NCBI GenBank assembly: GCA_947375085.1
Contig: CANCEQ010000005.1
Location: forward strand, 1-41,002
Length of the DNA stretch: 41,002 bases
Direction: 5' to 3'
Source of the DNA: Flavobacteriales bacterium
Lineage (GTDB): Bacteria; Bacteroidota; Bacteroidia; Flavobacteriales; Crocinitomicaceae
The first letter of the stretch is position 1, and each line of letters starts with the position of its first letter. The position numbers were made by a program, and so were the translations under genes. Shown in pieces: positions 25,739 through 34,674 of this stretch. Under the pieces are notes generated by a model. That model was given only the letters and a program-made list of their open reading frames with translations, was not told the DNA's origin and made no database searches.

Positions 25739-26971
25739 CTATCCTACCCAACCTCCGGAACCTTTCGACATCAAAAAGTGAATAAAAAAATAAAACTGAA
25801 AAATAAAATTAATAATTATAAAAAATATAAGATAAAATCTACTCCAAATACTACTTTCAATTTTTATCAAAAAGAATAATAATAAATAAATTGAAACGAG
25901 AAAATATTTTAAAAAAGCTTGAATGTGAACATAAGAACCAAACAAAAACCAAAATAAAATTAATCCAATAAAAATGATCCAAATTTGTTTTTTAGAAAAA
26001 TAGAATTGTCTATTAAAATAATAATTTACAACAATAAAAATAAACGGAGCTGCAAAAACAAAGCGATTTAAACTAAACAAACTTCCACCTCTAAAAATTA
26101 AAACCATCAATGTAATCCCTCCCAAATAAGATAAGGATAGAACAATTTCTCTAGGTAAAACTTTGTTTTTAAAAACGTTATTTTTGAATAAATATAAAAG
26201 TAAAAACAAACCGGAAATCAATCCAAAAATGAAAGCAACTCCATCAAATCGAACAATCATATTACCTCCCCAAGAAGTTAGAGGTAATTTTGGTAATTGC
26301 AACTCATTTCCCCAGCCCTGTTGAACTGTAAAGAACTCAAACCATTTCCCCGTATCCTCAAACTGAAATAAAGCAACCACTAAAACCCCTATCAAACAAG
26401 CCGAAAAATAGCTAATAAGTCTTGAAAAAAATTGTTTAAAATCCTTATAAAAACAAATTTCAACAATAATCAATGAAGGTAACAATACAGTAAAAGAAGG
26501 TCTAGATAGCGTGCAAAAAAATAGACTAATAAGGACTTGAAATAGATTATCTTTTTTGATACCTAAAATTAAAATAGTTGAACTCAAAAAAAATACGGAT
26601 TCTGAATAGGGTAAATAATAAAAAACAGCACTCGGAATACTCAAATAAAGAATTAACTCTAAACTAGTTAACTTCAATTTCAAAAATAAATAATAAACTG
26701 AAATTAAATACAATACAGTATTCAAAATTACAATTCCATAAACACTCAAATTTGTGATTTTCCAAATAGCTGGAAATAAAGGGAAAAATGCAACCAAAAA
26801 ACCTTGATAACCTTCTTTTCTTATCGAATTATAGTGTTCCGCATCCCAATTTAAAAAATGATCTTGAGAAAATAAATTAGGAAAAAATATTGATTTCAAA
26901 ATAAATAAAAGCAAAAGAAATCCAATAATATAAATCCCTATTATTTTAATTTCACGTCTATTTACATTCAT
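25739..26971 (-). CDS. PIG-V-like GT-C membrane mannosyltransferase (putative)
   Basis: 410 residues, about ten membrane segments. Near the N-terminus NWDAEHYNSI (41-50), GYQGF and AFFPLFP (61-67) reproduce the conserved loop of the GPI mannosyltransferase II (PIG-V) group of GT-C enzymes, where Asp takes part in catalysis at the outer face of the membrane using a lipid-linked sugar. Bacterial relatives are often annotated as mannosyltransferase family proteins. It could add a side-chain sugar from polyprenyl-phosphate-sugar to the surface glycan made by the operon downstream, or act in protein glycosylation; the substrate is unknown. No terminator separates it from the polysaccharide operon, so read-through is possible. 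Confidence 0.75.
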   Translation of the reverse strand: MNVNRREIKIIGIYIIGFLLLLFILKSIFFPNLFSQDHFLNWDAEHYNSIRKEGYQGFLVAFFPLFPAIWKITNLSVYGIVILNTVLYLISVYYLFLKLKLTSLELILYLSIPSAVFYYLPYSESVFFLSSTILILGIKKDNLFQVLISLFFCTLSRPSFTVLLPSLIIVEICFYKDFKQFFSRLISYFSACLIGVLVVALFQFEDTGKWFEFFTVQQGWGNELQLPKLPLTSWGGNMIVRFDGVAFIFGLISGLFLLLYLFKNNVFKNKVLPREIVLSLSYLGGITLMVLIFRGGSLFSLNRFVFAAPFIFIVVNYYFNRQFYFSKKQIWIIFIGLILFWFLFGSYVHIQAFLKYFLVSIYLLLFFLIKIESSIWSRFYLIFFIIINFIFQFYFFIHFLMSKGSGGWVG

Positions 26972-27006
26972 TTAATCAAACTAAAAATGTTTATTATGTT
27001 CTAAAT

Positions 27007-27048
27007 CAAATTTAAACCAATTGCTAATTTTAATTTTTAACAAATCTA
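27007..27048 (-). promoter_or_regulatory. Two candidate -7 boxes for the PIG-V-like gene
   Basis: On the minus strand TAAATTTG (27007-27014) and TAGATTTG (27041-27048) both match TAnnTTTG, 36 and 70 bases before the ATG at 26971. Neither has a clear -33 TTG at standard spacing, so either or neither may be used. Confidence 0.4.
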
Positions 27049-27075
27049 AACTAAATTTATAAATAAAAAATAATC

Positions 27076-27083
27076 TATATTTG
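27076..27083 (+). promoter_or_regulatory. -7 box of the M1 peptidase gene
   Basis: TATATTTG, a perfect TAnnTTTG match, lies 19 bases before the ATG at 27103, giving a short leader of roughly a dozen bases. A -33 TTG is not evident. It forms a divergent promoter region with the PIG-V-like gene. Confidence 0.5.
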
Positions 27084-27102
27084 AATAAAACATTCTGATA
27101 AA

Positions 27103-29064
27103 ATGAAGTATTTAATAATTATTATCGTTTTTATTGTATCCTCATTTTATACATTTTCTCAAAAAGAATGCTCCAATTTAAAATCTAAAAACTCTTTACT
27201 TAAAAGTAATACGCTAACTATTGACCAAATTAATCAAACCGAAAAATACGATGTAAATTTTTATAATCTTGATCTTGCACTTTCAAATTTATCCACAACA
27301 ATTTCTGGTACAGTAGAAATTCATGCAACTTCTATTCAATATTTGGATTCGATTTTATTTGAATTATACAATACACTTACTATTTCAGAAATCAGATTGA
27401 ATGGAGCTCCTACTAATTTTAAAAGAAAGGCTAATTATGTCAAAGTAATTTCAAATTTAGCACCAAACTCAACCTTCATTCTGTCAATAGATTACAATGG
27501 AATACCACCATCAAATGGAACTAATCCAATGGGAGGCGCTGGATTAACAAGTAAAACAGATACTAAATATAATAAACAAGTAACTGCTTCTCTTTCTGAG
27601 CCTTATTCAGCATACGAATGGTGGCCTTGTAAACAATCTTTAACTGATAAAGCTGACAGTTGTCAAGTGAAAATCACAGTACCAACAACTTGCAAAGCTG
27701 GTTCAAATGGAATTCTACACAAAATAGTTGAACTTGGAAATGGCACTTCAAGGTATGAATGGAAACACAAACATCCAATTGATTATTATTTAATTTCGGT
27801 AGCAGTTGCGGAATATACTGACTATTCAATATATACAAATCAAATAGATAACACACCTCCTATTCTTATTCAAAACTATATTTATGATGACCCAAACTGT
27901 TTATTGGATTGGAAATCAAACATAAATGCAACGGCTAACTATATTGAATTATTTTCAAAACTTTTTGGAATATATCCTTTTTATAATGAAAAATATGGTC
28001 ATTGCATGGCTCCAATCGGAGGAGGAATGGAACATCAAACAATGACAACTCAAAGCACTTTCGATAAAAATTTAACAGCTCACGAACTTGGACATCAATG
28101 GTTTGGCGACAATGTAACTTGCGGTTCTTGGGCTGACATTTGGGTAAATGAAGGATTTGCAACTTATTCCCAATTTTTAATGCTCGAACATTTATATCCC
28201 AACGAAAGAAAATATCAAATGGAACAATATCACAACAAAGTTTTGGAAGATATAGTTGGTACTGTTTATATCAAAAAGGACACATTAAATCCTAAGCGTG
28301 TTTTTGATTATCGATTAACCTATGCAAAAGGAGCTTCTATCATTCACACTTTTCGATTTATTATGAATAATGATTCCTTATTTTTTAAAGCTTTACATAA
28401 TTATCAAATTCAATTTAAAGGAAAAACAGCAACCGGCTTAGATGTTAAGAAATGTTTTGAAGATGTTTCTGGAATTGATTTCACGAATGCATTTAATGAA
28501 TGGTACTTTGGTGAAGGGCATCCTTCTTACAAAATAAGATGGAACTCAATCGGCACCGATTTGTCATTAGAAATCAGTCAATATCCATCCTACTTATACA
28601 CAACCCCTAAATTCACTAACCCTTTAGAAATTAGCTTTAATAGGGAAAACAAAAGCGACACTACTGTTCGATTCAATATCAATAATTTAAATAATTTATA
28701 TCTGATTCCTAAGATTGGTAAGATTACAAATATTAAGCAAATAGATCCAAATGATTGGATAATCAATAACAATGATACTATAATACGAGATCCTTGGTTT
28801 GAGGTATTTCCTTCAACCATTTTATATGAACAAAATTTAATTATAATAAGCCCAAATCCAACTTCTGGTTTTTTAAATATTATTGCTAAAAGTCCCGGTT
28901 TACATCATATTATATTAACTGACTCAAAAGGAAAAACAATCTACGAAAATGACTTTATTAAAGATATTGATTTCGATATTTCTAAAATGTCAGCTGGTGT
29001 ATATTTTGCCTTAATTAAATCTGAATTTGGAATAACTCAATGCAAAAGAATAGTTAAAGAATAA
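27103..29064 (+). CDS. M1-family zinc aminopeptidase with T9SS sorting domain
   Basis: 653 residues. A signal peptide ends near residue 20 (FYTFSQ). The N-terminal beta saddle domain (about 48-235) precedes a thermolysin-like catalytic domain with GGGMEH (306-311, the exopeptidase GxMEN-like motif, here ending in His), zinc ligands HELGH (327-331) and E350 (NEGFATY). After a small beta domain the C-terminal 80 residues (ISPNPTSGFLNI, ILTDSKGKTIYEN, MSAGVYF) are a T9SS type A sorting domain. It should be secreted to the cell surface or medium and release N-terminal residues from peptides. An AT-only hairpin follows the stop. Confidence 0.93.
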   Translation: MKYLIIIIVFIVSSFYTFSQKECSNLKSKNSLLKSNTLTIDQINQTEKYDVNFYNLDLALSNLSTTISGTVEIHATSIQYLDSILFELYNTLTISEIRLNGAPTNFKRKANYVKVISNLAPNSTFILSIDYNGIPPSNGTNPMGGAGLTSKTDTKYNKQVTASLSEPYSAYEWWPCKQSLTDKADSCQVKITVPTTCKAGSNGILHKIVELGNGTSRYEWKHKHPIDYYLISVAVAEYTDYSIYTNQIDNTPPILIQNYIYDDPNCLLDWKSNINATANYIELFSKLFGIYPFYNEKYGHCMAPIGGGMEHQTMTTQSTFDKNLTAHELGHQWFGDNVTCGSWADIWVNEGFATYSQFLMLEHLYPNERKYQMEQYHNKVLEDIVGTVYIKKDTLNPKRVFDYRLTYAKGASIIHTFRFIMNNDSLFFKALHNYQIQFKGKTATGLDVKKCFEDVSGIDFTNAFNEWYFGEGHPSYKIRWNSIGTDLSLEISQYPSYLYTTPKFTNPLEISFNRENKSDTTVRFNINNLNNLYLIPKIGKITNIKQIDPNDWIINNNDTIIRDPWFEVFPSTILYEQNLIIISPNPTSGFLNIIAKSPGLHHIILTDSKGKTIYENDFIKDIDFDISKMSAGVYFALIKSEFGITQCKRIVKE

Positions 29065-29095
29065 AATTTATTTTAAATAATTTAAAATAAATTTT
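29063..29095 (+). terminator. AT-only hairpin after the M1 peptidase gene
   Basis: A perfect 15-bp inverted repeat (29063-29077 with 29081-29095) around a 3-base loop overlaps the stop codon. The stem is all A/T and ends in TTTT, so it might terminate weakly or protect the 3' end of the mRNA. A classical GC-rich stem is absent. Confidence 0.4.
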
Positions 29096-29099
29096 AGAC

Positions 29100-29126
29100 T
29101 TGTCTAAAAAATATTACATAAATTTG
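29100..29126 (+). promoter_or_regulatory. Promoter of the outer-membrane protein gene at 29141
   Basis: TTG (29100-29102) and TAAATTTG (29119-29126) form a Bacteroidota -33/-7 pair with a 16-base spacer, slightly short, 14 bases before the ATG. Together with the AT-only hairpin this suggests separate transcription from the peptidase gene. Confidence 0.5.
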
Positions 29127-29140
29127 CTAAAAAAATAGCA

Positions 29141-29893
29141 ATGAAACTTTTTATTTATTTTATTTTACAATTCTTCATTTTAAATTCTTTTTCACAATTT
29201 TCACTTCCCATTCAAACTGACCGACCTGATCAAACCGAATGTCCATTCATTACACCTATTAAATACATACAGGTTGAAAATGGATTTACAATTGAAAATG
29301 AAAACATTCAAAAAAACCTAGCTTTTCCCACAACACTTTTGAAATATGGCATTAATGATAGAGTAGAATTAAGATTAATAACCGAATTAACTTCTCTTAA
29401 TTCAGGAAAAATAGGCCTACTCCCACTCACCTTCGGCTTTAAATTAAATTTATTAAAAGAAAAAGGCATACTACCAACTACCTCATTAATAACACATTTA
29501 GCATCTTCTAATTTAGGCAGCCGCAACTACCAATCGACCTATTTAGCCCCTTCTTTTAGATTTACAATGCAACATACTCTTTCAAAAAAAGCAACATTGG
29601 GATACAACATTGGAGAAGAATGGAATGGAGAAACTCCAGACCCCACTTTTATTTACACTTTAACTATAGGCTACTCTTTACCTTCAAATTTTGGAAGCTA
29701 TATTGAGATGTATGGAACAAAACCACATCAACAAAATTTTGAACATAAATTCGATGGTGGAATAACCTATTTAGTTGGTCAAAATCTTCTTTTTGATATT
29801 TCAGGAAGTATCGGACTTTCAAAAATACATCCTTCGAATTACATTTCACTTGGATGTTCATTTAGATTTAATACTATTCGGTCAATAAAATAG
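29141..29893 (+). CDS. MetA/phenol-degradation-type outer-membrane beta-barrel protein
   Basis: 250 residues. A signal peptide (about 1-18, ending SFSQF) is followed by PIQTDRPDQTECPFITP, the conserved N-terminal motif of the MetA-pathway-of-phenol-degradation (PF13557) barrels common in Flavobacteriales. The rest consists of alternating strands with a barrel-like pattern ending in SLGCSFRFNT. The family forms outer-membrane pores whose substrates are mostly unknown, so the name should not be read as evidence for phenol metabolism. The last 20 bases overlap the 3' end of the convergent dipeptidase gene. Confidence 0.75.
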   Translation: MKLFIYFILQFFILNSFSQFSLPIQTDRPDQTECPFITPIKYIQVENGFTIENENIQKNLAFPTTLLKYGINDRVELRLITELTSLNSGKIGLLPLTFGFKLNLLKEKGILPTTSLITHLASSNLGSRNYQSTYLAPSFRFTMQHTLSKKATLGYNIGEEWNGETPDPTFIYTLTIGYSLPSNFGSYIEMYGTKPHQQNFEHKFDGGITYLVGQNLLFDISGSIGLSKIHPSNYISLGCSFRFNTIRSIK

Positions 29894-30650
29894 TATACTT
29901 CTCTTTAGCTTCATTTCTCGAACAAGCATTAAAGTGCCACCATTCTGTAGCGATATTTTTAAATCCTTGCGATTCCATGACACTTCTCAAAAGTTTACGA
30001 TTTTCAATTTGCTTATTTGTTAATTCGCCGCTTGCTAAAAATTGTTCTTCTAATCTTGGATAAGCAATTTGTCGAATATCATCGTATCCTGCTCCCATAT
30101 CCAAAGGATTTCCATTAGCATCACTTATCGTCAAATCTACGGCTGCGCCGTAATTATGTATACTTCCATTTGCTGGATTTGAAACAAATTTGGTACGTTC
30201 TTCAAAAGGAATCGTATCCAATGCATCCCACATTTTTTGTTGAATACTTAACGGTCTAACAGCATCGTATATTAATAAATGTAATGTAGGATTATGCTTT
30301 GTTAAAAATGATTGGCATTTACCTAATCTTTCAGCCACATCTTTTTGAAGATAAGCCGATTTTAAGCGGTTATACAATTTAATATGCATAAAATTATCAG
30401 TGCTTGCATATTTTAAATCAACCAAAATCGACTTATTAACTTCCTTTATATCAATTAAATTTGATTCTTTCAATAAAGAATCTTTCAAAATATGATTTCG
30501 TTTTTTACCCTCAATTTCTTCTAAAGAATCGAGTAAATCTAAATTATCTTCGTTGCATTTTGAACAAGATTTAGGAGCATTATTTTCACAAGAAAGTAGT
30601 GTGATAACAAAGTATGAAAATACGACAAGTGAAATAAAACCTCTGAACAT
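29874..30650 (-). CDS. VanX-like D-Ala-D-Ala dipeptidase lipoprotein (peptidase M15D)
   Basis: 258 residues from the start at 30650, chosen because MFRGF.. opens a clean lipoprotein signal ending LLSC (C21) and because a -7 box lies just upstream; an in-frame ATG at 30722 would put 24 basic residues before it. Catalytic features are YDAVRP (R132), SIHNYGAAVD with zinc ligands H165 and D172, and EWWHFN with E236 and zinc ligand H239. VanX-type enzymes hydrolyse D-Ala-D-Ala; as a lipoprotein it is more likely to recycle or trim peptidoglycan dipeptides than to give vancomycin resistance, and no vanA/H-like ligase or dehydrogenase is nearby. Its 3' end overlaps the convergent gene by 20 bases. 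Confidence 0.88.
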   Translation of the reverse strand: MFRGFISLVVFSYFVITLLSCENNAPKSCSKCNEDNLDLLDSLEEIEGKKRNHILKDSLLKESNLIDIKEVNKSILVDLKYASTDNFMHIKLYNRLKSAYLQKDVAERLGKCQSFLTKHNPTLHLLIYDAVRPLSIQQKMWDALDTIPFEERTKFVSNPANGSIHNYGAAVDLTISDANGNPLDMGAGYDDIRQIAYPRLEEQFLASGELTNKQIENRKLLRSVMESQGFKNIATEWWHFNACSRNEAKEKYTILLTE

Positions 30651-30670
30651 TTTTATTGAATAACCTTTTA

Positions 30671-30678
30671 CAAAAATA
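30671..30678 (-). promoter_or_regulatory. -7 box of the VanX-like gene
   Basis: On the minus strand TATTTTTG matches TAnnTTTG and lies 20 bases before the ATG at 30650. This supports that start over the ATG at 30722, which would lie upstream of the promoter. No clear -33 box is present. Confidence 0.45.
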
Positions 30679-30692
30679 GTATTAATCAATCG

Positions 30693-30719
30693 TTTGATTC
30701 TTTTTTTACTATAAATTTG
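30693..30719 (+). promoter_or_regulatory. Promoter of the LytS/LytTR-type operon
   Basis: TTTG (30693-30696) and TAAATTTG (30712-30719) form a -33/-7 pair with a 15-base spacer, shorter than usual, 30 bases before the ATG at 30750. Divergent to the VanX-like promoter. Confidence 0.5.
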
Positions 30720-30749
30720 CAATCAAAACGTTTCTGAACTAGAAGAATT

Positions 30750-31502
30750 ATGATTTACAATTTTCTACTCTTTTTTATTATTTCTACAATTGCTATGGGT
30801 CTTATGGCTTATACATTTTGGAATAAATCAAAAAAATCTTCTAAAAAGAAAATTGAATTGGAAACCAAATTTGAAGAATTAGAAAGCAAAGTCAATAATT
30901 TACATTTAGAATCATTAGAATATAAATTAAATCCTCATTTATTCAAAAACATCTTGAATTCTATTCAATCTCATGCGTATCAAACATTTTTCGCATTGGA
31001 TAAATTAGCAAATGTATTGGATTACATTTTATATGAAAGTAGAAACAGACTTGTTACTCCAAAAGAAGAAATTGAATTCGCATTAAACCTCATCGAAATC
31101 AATAAAATTAAAATTAGTCCCCTTTTTGAATTAAAAATTAAAACAAAAGTAAACGAAAACGAACCTCTATATACTCAAAAATTATTAGCTCCTCTTGTTT
31201 CTGTCGACCTTATTGAAAATGCTTTTAAACATGCTGATTTACAAGGTGGAGATGCATTTATTGCTATTTCTTTTGAATTTAAAAATGATACATTCACTCA
31301 AACTGTTTCAAATAAAGTTTCTACTAAAAGTCCCATAAAAAAAGAAAGAAGTGGAATTGGAACTGAAACACTTGAGCAACGATTAAAAATCATTTATAAA
31401 AATCACTTTAAACTTGAAAAATTCAGAGAAGGTGATGTATTTATTTCACACTTAACAATTAATTTGTTTGACTACAAAGCTGAAATGCTTGCTGCTCGAT
31501 GA
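30750..31502 (+). CDS. LytS-type membrane sensor histidine kinase
   Basis: 250 residues: one N-terminal membrane segment (3-22), a short coiled coil (about 30-55), a HisKA-type LytS phosphoacceptor region with NPHLFKNILN (H63, more often NPHFLFN), and an HATPase domain with LIENAFKHA and RSGIGTETLEQRL. No periplasmic sensor domain is present, so it may sense at the membrane or through another protein. LytS-group kinases phosphorylate LytTR-type regulators, and such a regulator overlaps its 3' end. The signal is unknown. Confidence 0.9.
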   Translation: MIYNFLLFFIISTIAMGLMAYTFWNKSKKSSKKKIELETKFEELESKVNNLHLESLEYKLNPHLFKNILNSIQSHAYQTFFALDKLANVLDYILYESRNRLVTPKEEIEFALNLIEINKIKISPLFELKIKTKVNENEPLYTQKLLAPLVSVDLIENAFKHADLQGGDAFIAISFEFKNDTFTQTVSNKVSTKSPIKKERSGIGTETLEQRLKIIYKNHFKLEKFREGDVFISHLTINLFDYKAEMLAAR

Positions 31503-32181
31503 TGAGTTACCAGGCTTAATGTATCTTAAAATGATGTGTGAACAAATTCCGAATTTGGAAGTTGTAAAGGCTTTTGACACCCCTGAAAATCTCTTAAATG
31601 AAATCGATGATATAGAATTTGATTTTTGTATTCTAGACATCGAAATGCCTTCAATGAATGGACTTGAAGTCGCCAAAAAGTTAAATAAACCTGTAATTTT
31701 CACAACTGCATACAAGGAATATGCAATTGATGCTTTTGATTTACATGCCATTGATTACATTCAAAAACCAGTTCAAAAAGAACGATTAGAAATTGCTATT
31801 CAAAAAGCTTTTCTTCGAATTGAAAAAACAAGTCCTAAAAAAGAATACATCTCAATCAACTCTGACAAGGGAAAAATATTACTCTATTTTAATCAAATTC
31901 AATACATTACTATTTCAGAAAACGACAGTCGAGATAAAATTGTTTATCTTGAAAATGGTACAAAATACACCTTGAAAAACATTTCATTTGAAAAAATATT
32001 GAAGCAAATTCCTTCCAATTTATTTTGTCAAATAAATAAAAAGGATGTTATTTCAATTAAAGTAATTCAACATTTCACGTTTGATGAAATCACTATTGAA
32101 ATCAACTCATTTCAAAAAATAATGAAGCTAAATTTAAGTGATGTGTTCAGAAGTGAATTCTTAAAAAAAACCTCTTTGTAA
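31468..32181 (+). CDS. LytTR-family response regulator (TTG start)
   Basis: 237 residues. Receiver domain (5-120) with D11/D12, phosphoacceptor D57 (LDIEMP), T80 and K100 (IQKP), then a LytTR DNA-binding domain (about 130-235; YISINSDKGKILLYFNQIQY). The start must lie before LLLDDE. The only suitable codon after the in-frame stop at 31453 is TTG at 31468, which places the start 35 bases inside the kinase gene. The next in-frame ATG would delete the first acidic residues. The deep overlap implies coupled translation with the kinase. Targets are unknown. Confidence 0.9.
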   Translation: MTTKLKCLLLDDELPGLMYLKMMCEQIPNLEVVKAFDTPENLLNEIDDIEFDFCILDIEMPSMNGLEVAKKLNKPVIFTTAYKEYAIDAFDLHAIDYIQKPVQKERLEIAIQKAFLRIEKTSPKKEYISINSDKGKILLYFNQIQYITISENDSRDKIVYLENGTKYTLKNISFEKILKQIPSNLFCQINKKDVISIKVIQHFTFDEITIEINSFQKIMKLNLSDVFRSEFLKKTSL

Positions 32182-32306
32182 CTGATTTAGATTCAATTTT
32201 TAAACTTTTATTACAGGATTTATCCAACTTATTACATAATCTAAATTACTCAATCAAAACATTCAATTAAAGTTCTTTCTTTGCTTTAAAATTAATTTAG
32301 AGTAAA

Positions 32307-34577
32307 ATGAAGAATTACAAAAACACGCTTTTCTACATCATCATTATTGGTGGATTTTCATCATTAATGTACTTCATCATTTTACACGGTAAAAATCTTC
32401 AAATTGGAAAAAAGATAATTTCAATCTCTTCAGGAGAAACGCATTGGAATGCATTTGTATCTTCCATGACCCATAATATTAAACATCCTTTAGCTATTCT
32501 GTTAGCTCAAATTATCACGATTTTATTCATTGCTAAAATATTCGGTTGGATTTTTAAAAAGATTGGTCAGCCTACTGTTATCGGAGAAATTATTGCAGGT
32601 ATTTTTTTAGGTCCATCCTTAATCGGAATGTATTTCCCTGAATTTTCAGCTAATCTTTTCCCAAAAGAATCATTACCTAACCTACAGTTTTTAAGTCAGA
32701 TAGGTCTAATTCTATTTATGTTCGTTATTGGAATGGAATTGGATTTAAAAATCCTAAAAAACAAAGCCCACGATGCCGTTGTGATTAGTCATGCCAGTAT
32801 TATATTTCCTTTCGCATTAGGTTTAGGACTAGCTTATTATATCTACAATTCATTTGCTCCTGAAGGAGTTGAATTTTTATCTTTTGGATTGTTTTTAGGT
32901 ATTGCAATGAGTATCACAGCTTTCCCCGTTTTAGCTAGAATTGTTCAAGAAAGAGGCTTACATAAAACTAAAATAGGAACTGTTGCCATTACTTGTGCCG
33001 CAGCTGATGATATAACAGCATGGTGTATTTTGGCTGCTGTAATAGCGATTGTAAAAGCGGGCTCTTTAGCAAGTTCATTATATGTAATACTGCTTGCTTT
33101 TGGTTATGTTTTAATCATGTTAAAAGTAGTGCGTCCTTTCTTGAAGAAAGTTGGTGAAATTCATGCATCAAAAGAAAACTTAAGTAAACCAGTAGTAGCG
33201 ATGTTTTTCTTGACATTATTATTATCTGCATATGCATCTGAAGTAATTGGAATACACGCACTTTTTGGAGCCTTTTTAGCAGGTGTAATTATGCCTGACA
33301 ATATGAAATTTAGAAATCTATTTATTGAAAAAGTAGAAGATGTTTCATTGGTTTTATTACTACCTCTTTTCTTTGTATTTACCGGATTAAGAACCGAAAT
33401 AGGTCTATTAAACGACCCTCATTTATGGAAAATTTGTGCCTTAATTATTTTAGTTGCAGTGGTTGGTAAATTTTTAGGAAGTGCTCTTGCAGCAAGATTT
33501 GTTGGACAAACATGGAAAGATAGTTTAACAATCGGTGCCTTAATGAATACTAGAGGTTTAATGGAATTAGTTGTATTAAATATTGGTTACGATTTAGGAG
33601 TGCTTACAAAAGAAGTTTTCGCTATGATGGTGATTATGGCTTTGGTAACGACTTTTATGACAGGACCAGCTTTAGATTTTATAAATTTTCTATTCAGAAA
33701 AAATGAAGAAACTATTCCAAACGAAATAAGCGACATCAGTAAATACAAAGTTTTGGTTTCTTTTGGTAATCCAGAAAGAGGTCGTGGTTTATTGAGACTA
33801 GGACATAGTTTGGTAAAAAAACTAAACAAAAATGCTAGCATAACTGCGATGCATCTTTCATTAAGTAATGAGCTGAATCAATTCAATTTAGAGGAATATG
33901 AAAGTGAAAGCTTCACCCCTATTATCAAAGAATCAAAACAATTAGGTCAAAAAATAACGACTTACTTTAAAGCTTCTGTTGATATTGACAAAGACATTGC
34001 AGATGTGGCGAACAAAGGAGATTTTGACTTATTAATCATCGGATTAGGTAACTCTATTTATGATGGTACTTTACTTGGGAAAATTTTAGGATTCACCACT
34101 CGAATTATTAGTCCAGACCGTTTGATTAATAAAGTAACAGGGAAAGAAAAACTTTTTGAAAACTCTCCTTTTGATGATAGAATTCGTTCTGTACTAGCAA
34201 AAACTGAAATTCCTGTAGGAATATTGGTTAATAAAAATCTTCAAAAAACAGAGAACATTTTTTTACCTATTTACGATTTAAACGACGAATTTCTATTACA
34301 ATATGCTCAAAAATTAATTCACAATTCAGATGCACAAGTAACTATTTTAGACGTAAACGGAGTTGTAAAAAAGAATGCTGAAATTCGTGAGCAAATAAGA
34401 GCCATTGAACAAAAAGCACCAAATCATATTCAACTTTTAAATGAAAGAGCGATTGAAAAACAGATTTTTGATAATGTAGATTTAGTTTTAATCAGCATCG
34501 AGAGTTGGAAACAATTAACGGAAGAAGATAATAATTGGCTGAATAACAAGCTTTCATTGTTGATTATGAAACCTTAA
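32307..34577 (+). CDS. CPA2-type (Kef-like) cation/proton antiporter with C-terminal USP-like region
   Basis: 756 residues. One N-terminal membrane segment (about 9-26) precedes a 12-to-13-segment Na+/H+ exchanger domain (about 50-465) with [16 protein letters not shown], the AADDITAW segment near residue 233 (the two Asp that bind ion and proton) and [12 protein letters not shown]. The cytosolic C-terminal half (about 490-756) alternates strands and helices like a universal-stress-protein fold and has no TrkA-N motif. CPA2 relatives exchange K+ or Na+ for protons. Followed by KdpDE-like regulators and Kup, so potassium is the likely ion. 125 bases before it hold no convincing promoter, only a TAATTTAG-like box. 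Confidence 0.9.
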   Translation: MKNYKNTLFYIIIIGGFSSLMYFIILHGKNLQIGKKIISISSGETHWNAFVSSMTHNIKHPLAILLAQIITILFIAKIFGWIFKKIGQPTVIGEIIAGIFLGPSLIGMYFPEFSANLFPKESLPNLQFLSQIGLILFMFVIGMELDLKILKNKAHDAVVISHASIIFPFALGLGLAYYIYNSFAPEGVEFLSFGLFLGIAMSITAFPVLARIVQERGLHKTKIGTVAITCAAADDITAWCILAAVIAIVKAGSLASSLYVILLAFGYVLIMLKVVRPFLKKVGEIHASKENLSKPVVAMFFLTLLLSAYASEVIGIHALFGAFLAGVIMPDNMKFRNLFIEKVEDVSLVLLLPLFFVFTGLRTEIGLLNDPHLWKICALIILVAVVGKFLGSALAARFVGQTWKDSLTIGALMNTRGLMELVVLNIGYDLGVLTKEVFAMMVIMALVTTFMTGPALDFINFLFRKNEETIPNEISDISKYKVLVSFGNPERGRGLLRLGHSLVKKLNKNASITAMHLSLSNELNQFNLEEYESESFTPIIKESKQLGQKITTYFKASVDIDKDIADVANKGDFDLLIIGLGNSIYDGTLLGKILGFTTRIISPDRLINKVTGKEKLFENSPFDDRIRSVLAKTEIPVGILVNKNLQKTENIFLPIYDLNDEFLLQYAQKLIHNSDAQVTILDVNGVVKKNAEIREQIRAIEQKAPNHIQLLNERAIEKQIFDNVDLVLISIESWKQLTEEDNNWLNNKLSLLIMKP

Positions 34578-34592
34578 TTCTAATTTTATCTT

Positions 34593-34610
34593 CTTTATAT
34601 TTTCTTTATA
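34593..34610 (+). promoter_or_regulatory. Candidate KdpE-like operator: CTTTATA-N4-CTTTATA
   Basis: Two identical half-sites at 34593-34599 and 34604-34610 repeat with an 11-base period (one helical turn), the geometry used by OmpR/PhoB-family regulators. 42 bases separate the second half-site from the -7 box TAGATTTG. The same arrangement occurs before kup. E. coli KdpE also binds a T-rich TTTATA site upstream of kdpFABC. Confidence 0.55.
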
Positions 34611-34652
34611 CTATTGAATTGATTGCTTATATTTCCGATATCTAGAATGAAT

Positions 34653-34660
34653 TAGATTTG
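34653..34660 (+). promoter_or_regulatory. -7 box of the KdpD-like kinase gene
   Basis: TAGATTTG, a perfect TAnnTTTG match, 14 bases before the ATG at 34675. No clear -33 TTG at standard spacing, which fits a promoter that depends on an activator bound at the CTTTATA repeats upstream. Confidence 0.5.
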
Positions 34661-34674
34661 TTAAAAAACTAGAT

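Noticed and set aside
29141..29893. Aromatic (phenol) degradation function for the outer-membrane protein
   Set aside because: The family name is historical; no catabolic genes lie nearby.
29874..30650. Vancomycin-resistance gene (vanX)
   Set aside because: The active site matches, but it is a lipoprotein without neighbouring vanH/vanA-like genes, so a resistance role is not supported.
31452..31751. 99-codon minus-strand frame opposite the LytTR regulator
   Set aside because: It mirrors the strongly supported receiver domain and has no family features.
32182..32306. A third copy of the CTTTATA repeat upstream of the antiporter
   Set aside because: Only loose matches such as CTTTTAT and ACTTATT occur; they do not repeat the two half-sites with a 4-base spacer.
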